Positions 5,315-9,740 of a DNA stretch of 9,740 nt are shown here, one piece after another. The notes under the pieces were generated by a model that made no database searches, had not been told where the DNA came from, and was given only the letters and a program-made list of their open reading frames with translations. The DNA is from an uncultured Bacilli bacterium. Its GTDB lineage: Bacteria > Bacillota_I > Bacilli_A > RF39 > UBA660. The first letter of the stretch is position 1. Each line of letters opens with the position of its first letter. The DNA lies in contig CANRCI010000050.1 in NCBI GenBank assembly GCA_947629075.1, positions 1 through 9,740 on the forward strand. The letters are read 5' to 3'. Position numbers and translations under genes: made by a program.

Positions 5315-6797
5315 TTTTTAATCTAAATTTAGCAAGTCCACATAAAAGTAATATATTTATAAATAAAGAACCTTTCTTGATATCTTTTTCATTAGTATCT
5401 GGTGTCTCGACAACAATAACTGGTTTCTTTATGTCTTTCAATTCATATTGTAAAACAGTATCACTTTCATCCACTGTAATTATGAAATCATCAACTTTTT
5501 CGTAATCACTTTCGGTGTTTACCTGACTAATTTTATATTTACCATATGGGAGATTAAAAGTTATTCTACCATATTCATCAGTTTCTACGGTATCAATTAA
5601 TACACCTTTAGAGTTATAGATGTTAAACTTAATACCTTTCTCTAGTTTCCATCCTTCTTTTGAGTCTCCAAAGTATTTAATTATTTTAACTTCTTTAGTT
5701 ATTATTTTATTACTAAGTGTCAGTTCAACATTTTTAGCTTCACTGTTTACTTCTACTTCGTATTCTTTATCGTCTAAAGTATAGCCAGTACCAGCTTTTA
5801 TTTCTCTAATCTTATAGGTACCAAACTTTAAATTATCGATGAAACCACTGAAATCATCACCAATCGTAATAACTCCAACACGACTATTGTTAGAATCTAA
5901 TACTTCGTACTCTGCTCCCGTTAGAATACCTTCACCCTTAGAAGTAGTTGATTCAGTATCTGCATCTACTTTATTAATTTTAATACTACCACTTTCTACT
6001 TTGACCTTTAATGTAATATTAGGTTTTTGAGGTTTACCAGCTATTAAAATTTTTTGAGCATCACCATTTACATACAAAAATGGATTACTATCGTAATATG
6101 AATCGTTATATTTTAGGGTAATTGTTCCTTCTGTTGCCCCAGTACTTTTTATTACTAGATTATTTTTATCAACTTTAGCTGTAACACCAGTTGCGCTTAC
6201 TACCGAGTAATTACTTAAAAGTTTATTGGTATCACTGACAATCAATTCATCATTAATTGTCATTTTATATTCCTTACCATTGATACTTGGCAGTTTATTG
6301 TGATTTTTAACGAGGTTGTCTAGTTCTTGCATTTCTTTTTCATATTTCGTTATTTCTTGTCCCTCAAATGCATCATTCCATTTAAAAGATGCCTTCTTAT
6401 CAACAGTTTTCCAGATCATAATCTGAGTAATAGGATACCATTTATCAGCTGTATGACCCGTATAGCCATAACCATAGTAAGCTAGTAATTTTACTCTTTC
6501 AATATCACTACTGCTCAAACTGATATGTTTGGTCCATTCAGTGTCATATCCAACATACTCAGTATCCTCATTAATTATTTTAAACGGCTCTAAACAATAG
6601 ACCACCTTTTGATCGCTCTTTCTTCTTTTGTATTTAGCTTTGCGATATTGTTTATCCCCATCTTTTTCTTTACTGTAGTAGATACCACTTATCTCTTCAG
6701 CAACATAGAATTTATCTTTTCTAGTAGCTGCTTTTACTGGAAAGGTTATCCCTAATAAAAGTATAAATAGCATTATTAATTTTATTTTCTTATTCAA
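5304..6797 (-). CDS. Cell-surface adhesin: thioester domain plus two CnaB/SpaA-like domains
   Basis: 497 residues. The start is TTG at 6797, preceded by AAAGGAGG; the next Met lies inside the signal peptide hydrophobic core. The signal peptide is 1-23 with cleavage near VKA/A. Residues about 28-165 resemble thioester (TQXA) domains: Cys68 in VVYCLEP and Gln125 in YPITQIMIW would form the Cys-Gln bond used to grip host targets covalently. A beta-rich spacer (about 175-260) follows. CnaB domain 1 (about 268-364) has candidate isopeptide residues Lys273/276, Glu332 (KIREIKAGTGY) and Asn363. CnaB domain 2 (about 367-456) has Gln425 where the catalytic Glu is expected. The tail holds TPDTNE (465-470), a hydrophobic stretch (478-489) and a basic end. 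It is cotranscribed with the sortase. Adhesion is known for the family; the target is unknown. Confidence 0.82.
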   Translation of the reverse strand: MNKKIKLIMLFILLLGITFPVKAATRKDKFYVAEEISGIYYSKEKDGDKQYRKAKYKRRKSDQKVVYCLEPFKIINEDTEYVGYDTEWTKHISLSSSDIERVKLLAYYGYGYTGHTADKWYPITQIMIWKTVDKKASFKWNDAFEGQEITKYEKEMQELDNLVKNHNKLPSINGKEYKMTINDELIVSDTNKLLSNYSVVSATGVTAKVDKNNLVIKSTGATEGTITLKYNDSYYDSNPFLYVNGDAQKILIAGKPQKPNITLKVKVESGSIKINKVDADTESTTSKGEGILTGAEYEVLDSNNSRVGVITIGDDFSGFIDNLKFGTYKIREIKAGTGYTLDDKEYEVEVNSEAKNVELTLSNKIITKEVKIIKYFGDSKEGWKLEKGIKFNIYNSKGVLIDTVETDEYGRITFNLPYGKYKISQVNTESDYEKVDDFIITVDESDTVLQYELKDIKKPVIVVETPDTNEKDIKKGSLFINILLLCGLAKFRLKNEN

Positions 6798-6837
6798 AAT
6801 TCCTCCTTTTCTTCCGTCGCTATTTATATTATTATCT

Positions 6838-6851
6838 ATCGTTATAACGAT
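6838..6851. promoter_or_regulatory. 14-bp perfect palindrome upstream of the adhesin gene (candidate operator)
   Basis: ATCGTTATAACGAT is fully self-complementary. It sits between the tsaD terminator and the adhesin ribosome site, about 40 bp before the start. AT-rich -10-like sequence (GATAATAATATAAAT) lies just downstream on the - strand, so a repressor bound here would cover the promoter. No convincing -35 box was found. Confidence 0.4.
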
Positions 6852-6867
6852 TTACTCATTTGAATAT

Positions 6868-6891
6868 AAAAAAAGTTACCAAATGGTAACT
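6868..6891 (-). terminator. Terminator of the t6A gene cluster
   Basis: AGTTACC (6874-6880) pairs with GGTAACT (6885-6891) around AAAT. On the - strand a run of T follows (A-run 6868-6874). The tsaD stop codon (6890-6892) overlaps the stem. Confidence 0.88.
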
Positions 6892-7894
6892 AATTCAATT
6901 TATCATTAGATTTAGCATTTACTTTTTTATCACTAATTCGTCCTTGTTTATAGTAATAATATCCAGCTGCAGCAATCATGGCAGCATTATCGGTACAATA
7001 CCTTATAGCAGGAAAAGTATAATCAATATTGTGTTGTTTACAAACTTCTTCCAATTTTGCCCTAAGTGCTCGGTTAGCAGCAACGCCACCAGCCATAACA
7101 AAGTTCTTGATGTCTTTTTCTACTATAGCTTTTTCGGTTTTCTTAGATATTATTTCAACTACTACATCCTGAAATGATGTAGCTAAGTTCTCTTTATTTA
7201 TTTTATTTCCTCTTTGTTCTTCATTGTGAGCAAGATTGATAACAGCACTTTTCAAACCACTAAAACTAAAGTTATAGGAGTCATCATTTAGAGGTATTGG
7301 TAATTTATATTCGTGTTTTCCTAAGGCTGCTAATTTATCAATTGATGGACCACCGGGATAAGGAATACCTACAACACGCGCTACTTTATCGTAACATTCA
7401 CCAACGGCATCATCCAAAGTACCACCTAGTTTTTCAAAATACAAATGGTCTTTCATATACACTAATTCAGTATGACCCCCACTTATTACTAGAGCAAGAA
7501 GTGGAAAAGTAAGTGGCTTAATCAAGTTGTTAGCATATATGTGCCCAGCAATGTGATGGACAGGTACTAGTGGTTTATCATAAATGAAAGATAATGTCTT
7601 AGCGGCTTCCAAACCGATCAATAATGATCCAATTAATCCTGGACCATAAGTAACTGCTATAGCGTCAATTTGATCCATAGTCATATTAGCTTGTTCTAAA
7701 CATTCTTCTATGACTATCGTAATATTTTTCACATGTTCACGACTAGCTATCTCTGGTACTACTCCACCATAGTTTTTATGAATGTCTATTTGTGAAGAGA
7801 TAACAGTTGCTAGTTCTTCAACACCATTCTTGACAATGGAACAGCTTGTCTCATCACAACTACTTTCTATTCCAAGTATGTATACATCTTTCAT
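6890..7894 (-). CDS. tsaD: tRNA N6-threonylcarbamoyladenosine transferase TsaD
   Basis: TsaD moves the threonylcarbamoyl group onto A37 of ANN-decoding tRNAs, together with TsaB and TsaE. It is a cytosolic ASKHA-fold protein. The sequence opens MKDVYILGIESSCDETS. Numbered from the Met at 7894, metal ligands His114 and His118 (HIAGH) and Asp302 (YCTDN) are present. ISGGHTEL, YDKVARVVGIPYPGGP, FSFSGLKSA and MAGGVAAN are also intact; 334 residues is the normal length. I chose ATG 7894 over ATG 7900: the GGAG at 7906-7903 is eight bases from the former and only two from the latter. It is the last gene of tsaE-tsaB-rimI-tsaD, 31 bases after rimI, and ends in a terminator. Identity is essentially certain. 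Confidence 0.97.
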   Translation of the reverse strand: MKDVYILGIESSCDETSCSIVKNGVEELATVISSQIDIHKNYGGVVPEIASREHVKNITIVIEECLEQANMTMDQIDAIAVTYGPGLIGSLLIGLEAAKTLSFIYDKPLVPVHHIAGHIYANNLIKPLTFPLLALVISGGHTELVYMKDHLYFEKLGGTLDDAVGECYDKVARVVGIPYPGGPSIDKLAALGKHEYKLPIPLNDDSYNFSFSGLKSAVINLAHNEEQRGNKINKENLATSFQDVVVEIISKKTEKAIVEKDIKNFVMAGGVAANRALRAKLEEVCKQHNIDYTFPAIRYCTDNAAMIAAAGYYYYKQGRISDKKVNAKSNDKLN

Positions 7895-7925
7895 ACTCAT
7901 TACTCCTTTTCGTAAGTATATTATA

Positions 7926-8363
7926 TTAATTTGCTCTGTTTAATTCTAGCACCATGAGTATCCCATCAATACCATCGTAATAATTTTTACGGATTGCTTT
8001 TTCAACAAAGCCAAATTTTTTATATATACCAATCGCTTTATCATTGTTCTTTTTAACTTCAAGCGATATATTTACCACGTTATTATTCTTTGAGATATTT
8101 ATCACTTCTTTTAATAATAACGATCCGATATGTCTGTTTTGATATTCATCTAAAACATTAAAGTTACATATCTCAATGCGATCATAGATGAAATCGTATT
8201 CAATTAAACCTACTATTTTGTCATTATCTAAGTAGATTAAAAAATTCTTGAAAGGATTTTTGGACAACGCATCAACTAAACTATTTTTATAATAAACAAA
8301 AGAAAAACTATTTTCTATTTCATCTATTTTTTTGATATCGTCAGAATTTAGTTTCTCAAGCAT
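7926..8363 (-). CDS. rimI: RimI-like GNAT N-acetyltransferase
   Basis: 145 residues with a single GNAT fold. The acetyl-CoA loop is QNRHIGSLLL (75-84). The C-terminal part LEVKKNNDKAIGIYKKFGF..RKNYY (101-129) matches the RimI pattern LEVRxxNxxAxxxYxxxGF..RxxYY. Family members acetylate the N-terminal alanine of ribosomal protein S18 and sometimes other proteins; the actual substrate here is not shown. The start overlaps tsaB by 8 bases and uses a GAGG inside the tsaB end, so translation is coupled. The position between tsaB and tsaD is conserved in many Firmicutes, which supports the name. The first 40 residues are poorly conserved. Confidence 0.88.
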   Translation of the reverse strand: MLEKLNSDDIKKIDEIENSFSFVYYKNSLVDALSKNPFKNFLIYLDNDKIVGLIEYDFIYDRIEICNFNVLDEYQNRHIGSLLLKEVINISKNNNVVNISLEVKKNNDKAIGIYKKFGFVEKAIRKNYYDGIDGILMVLELNRAN

Positions 8364-8985
8364 TTAATTTTTCCTCAGCTTCAGTTAATTTTAAATAATT
8401 GGCATCGATGGCATGAGGATTAATCGTTTCTTTATCTTTGTATTTTTCTACTATATCTATGATATCAGGATCATATCCGATTACCTTACCATCAATCTTT
8501 ATGTCATCATTAGTAATATAGACGTACTCATCTCCAAGATTAGAAACAGCAATTTCTAAAGTTTCTCTCTTTAAATACTGTCCTTTTAATACTTCATTAT
8601 TATCTTGGTCATAGATACCTGCAAAAACATAATCACGACGAGCATCGATTAGTGGTATATGATAACTGTAATCATCACCATTTAAAGCCATAGCTTCTAA
8701 ACTAGAGATAGTTGTAATAGGTATTTTTAATCCCCAAGCCATAGTCTTAGCAATAGTAATACCAATACGGCATCCAGTAAAAGAGCCTGGACCATTTACT
8801 AGAATTATCTTATCGATATCATTAGGTTTTAAATTACATCTATTAAACATATCCTCAATCTCACTGAGACACTCTGCTGATAAATCTCTACCAAACTTCT
8901 TTTTTACTTCATCGACAATTTTATTGTTTTCAACAATAGCTGTGTATAAATAACTAGAAGTCGTATCTAAATAGAAATATCTCAT
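8356..8985 (-). CDS. tsaB: tRNA threonylcarbamoyladenosine biosynthesis protein TsaB
   Basis: 209 residues, an ASKHA paralogue of TsaD that dimerises with it and is needed for t6A synthesis without being catalytic itself. The N-terminus YFYLDTTSSY (3-12) and the signature NGPGSFTGCRIG (64-75) are diagnostic. IPLIDARRDYVFAGIYD (109-125) is also typical. The C-terminal half is variable, as usual. Start ATG 8985 shares ATGA with the tsaE stop, with GAGG seven bases upstream. The stop is TGA, which argues against the Mycoplasma code. Confidence 0.95.
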   Translation of the reverse strand: MRYFYLDTTSSYLYTAIVENNKIVDEVKKKFGRDLSAECLSEIEDMFNRCNLKPNDIDKIILVNGPGSFTGCRIGITIAKTMAWGLKIPITTISSLEAMALNGDDYSYHIPLIDARRDYVFAGIYDQDNNEVLKGQYLKRETLEIAVSNLGDEYVYITNDDIKIDGKVIGYDPDIIDIVEKYKDKETINPHAIDANYLKLTEAEEKLNA

Positions 8986-9434
8986 AGTACCGCCTCAACT
9001 AATTCTTCGTATTTGCGACCATGCGGTTTAAATACTAAAAGACGAGAATTTTCATCAATAACCTTGAACTTGATATCAAGTCGCTCTTCTGGTAGATAAT
9101 CGACTATAGTATCAGCCCATTCAATGATGACTACACCACCTTTAGTATAATATTCCTCAATACCTAGACCATCTACTTTACCATCTAAACGATATACATC
9201 CATATGATATAATGGCATTTCGCCATCAGGATATTCTTTTATTATATTAAATGTTGGCGAGGTAATCGTCTCTTCTATACCTAAGGCTTGAGCAAAACCT
9301 TTAGTAAAAACAGTCTTCCCACTTCCTAAATCACCATCGAGACAAATAATCATATTTGGGAACTTCTCTGACTCAAAATTCTGAGCTATTTCAATTGTTT
9401 CACTTTCATCTTTAACTGTTACTTTCTCTATCAT
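8982..9434 (-). CDS. tsaE: tRNA threonylcarbamoyladenosine biosynthesis ATPase TsaE
   Basis: 150 residues. This is the P-loop ATPase that resets the TsaBD complex between cycles. Walker A GDLGSGKT lies at 34-41, the family motif TSPTF at 58-62, YHMDVYRL at 76-83 and IIEWAD at 103-108. The open frame extends upstream to 9542, but that part would run through the rRNA terminator into the 5S gene. ATG 9434 with GGTG six bases upstream gives the normal TsaE length and is chosen. It is the first gene of the t6A cluster and overlaps tsaB by four bases. Confidence 0.95.
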   Translation of the reverse strand: MIEKVTVKDESETIEIAQNFESEKFPNMIICLDGDLGSGKTVFTKGFAQALGIEETITSPTFNIIKEYPDGEMPLYHMDVYRLDGKVDGLGIEEYYTKGGVVIIEWADTIVDYLPEERLDIKFKVIDENSRLLVFKPHGRKYEELVEAVL

Positions 9435-9450
9435 TTTAATCACCAAATTA

Positions 9451-9480
9451 ATTATAACAAATAGTCCTATCAAAAGACAA
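9451..9480 (-). promoter_or_regulatory. Probable promoter of the tsaE-tsaB-rimI-tsaD operon
   Basis: On the - strand TTGTCT (9480-9475) and a consensus TATAAT (9456-9451) are 18 bases apart, between the rRNA terminator and tsaE. The start point would fall near 9444, leaving a leader of only about ten bases, which is unusually short. Some readthrough from the rRNA operon is an alternative. Confidence 0.5.
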
Positions 9481-9490
9481 CTTACAAAAC

Positions 9491-9514
9491 AAAAAAATCC
9501 ACAATATCTGTGGA
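9491..9514 (-). terminator. rRNA operon terminator
   Basis: TCCACA (9498-9503) pairs with TGTGGA (9509-9514) around ATATC. On the - strand seven T follow (A-run 9491-9497). It lies about 22 bases after the 5S 3' end. Confidence 0.85.
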
Positions 9515-9532
9515 AATTTTTACAAAAAAAAA

Positions 9533-9640
9533 TTATTGGCAACTTCCTATTTTCGCATTCACTATCGTCGGCGTTTAAGAGCTTAACTTCTGTGTTCGGG
9601 ATGGGAACAGGTGTACCCTCTTAGCTATAGTTACCAATAA
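9533..9640 (-). rRNA. rrf: 5S ribosomal RNA
   Basis: The - strand reads TTGGTAACTATAGC...GAGGGTACACCTGTTCCC then ATCCCGAACACAGAAGTTAAG...CGCCGA...GGAAGTTGCCAA, the conserved 5S core. The ends pair as the terminal helix (ATTGGTAAC with GTTGCCAAT). Exact ends are uncertain by a few bases; the core without flanks is 9536-9637. Confidence 0.95.
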
Positions 9641-9645
9641 AATAT

Positions 9646-9661
9646 AGAGAAATAATTCTCT
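9646..9661 (-). other. Hairpin in the 23S-5S spacer, probable rRNA processing stem
   Basis: AGAGAA (9646-9651) pairs with TTCTCT (9656-9661) in the spacer between 23S and 5S. There is no T-run, so it is not a terminator. A maturation site is likely but only inferred from its position. Confidence 0.4.
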
Positions 9662-9704
9662 GAAAACTTAGATAACGTGACTAGATTTCATCAAATTACA
9701 AATT

Positions 9705-9740
9705 ATGATTAAATCCTCGATCTATTAGTACTGGTCAACT
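9705..9740 (-). rRNA. rrl: 23S ribosomal RNA, 3' end (gene continues beyond window)
   Basis: The - strand from 9740 reads AGTTGACCAGTACTAATAGA then TCGAGGATTTAATC, the conserved end of Firmicute 23S rRNA (ACTAATxGxTCGAGGxxTTAA). The mature 3' end is near 9707, give or take five bases. The 5S gene follows about 65 bases later. Confidence 0.9.

Noticed and set aside
6944..7512. + strand frames opposite tsaD
   Set aside because: tsaD is fully conserved on the other strand; these are antisense artefacts.
7895..7900. TsaD start at ATG 7900
   Set aside because: The GGAG at 7903-7906 is only two bases away. The ATG at 7894 is correctly spaced and gives the conserved MKDVYILGIE start.
6890..9434. 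Novelty in the tsaE-tsaB-rimI-tsaD cluster
   Set aside because: Gene order and motifs are standard for Firmicutes; nothing unusual beyond the start-site choices.
9435..9542. Upstream extension of the tsaE frame (start near 9542)
   Set aside because: It would cross the rRNA terminator and enter the 5S gene. The ATG at 9434 has a ribosome site and gives the normal TsaE length.
1..9740. CRISPR arrays, tRNA genes, T-box or other riboswitches
   Set aside because: No regularly spaced direct repeats, no cloverleaf-like sequences and no long structured leaders were found by eye. The intergenic gaps are too short for most riboswitches.

Overview
The window is AT-rich, low-GC Gram-positive DNA. It resembles the gut Bacilli/RF39-type lineages: there are sortase-type surface proteins and strong AGGAGG ribosome sites. 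TGA is used as a stop (tsaE and tsaB both end in TGA), so the code is the standard bacterial one and not the Mycoplasma code. No lineage can be named with certainty from the sequence alone.

Layout. (1) 1-331, + strand: the 3' end of a FIVAR-type surface protein with a sorting-like tail (NPDTYD) and its terminator. (2) 363-534 and 3759-3934, + strand: two pieces of one ABC-transporter ATPase, followed by its permease (3921-4709). (3) 529-3764: a compact mobile element splitting that ATPase. It carries, on the - strand, a large serine recombinase, a single-pass extracytoplasmic protein and a membrane phosphodiester glycosidase. (4) 4736-6797, - strand: a two-gene unit of a thioester/CnaB-type surface adhesin and a sortase. 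(5) 6890-9434, - strand: the tsaE-tsaB-rimI-tsaD cluster for tRNA t6A37 modification. (6) 9491-9740, - strand: the end of an rRNA operon (23S 3' end, 5S, terminator).

The main result is the element in region 3. The 6-bp core GTGAAG occurs at both junctions (529-534 and 3759-3764). Removing one copy plus the 3.23 kb between them rejoins the ATPase exactly in frame through its H-loop (VTHDLGEAISLSN). Joining the two element ends instead gives a 51-bp dyad site, with 9-bp perfect inverted arms (TTTTATTGC / GCAATAAAA) and inner ATGA/TCAT repeats around GTGAAG. That is the size and architecture expected of an attP of a large serine integrase. The recombinase gene starts 60 bp from this site.

The same ATPase is also cut at a second place, just before the codons following its LSGGQ signature (about 362). 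Its Walker A half is therefore absent and excision alone would not rebuild the protein. The cargo suggests that the element alters the cell envelope; this is inference. The remaining genes are chromosomal housekeeping (t6A, rRNA) and an adhesin/sortase pair. The adhesin and the FIVAR protein share an unusual xPDTx sorting-like motif.
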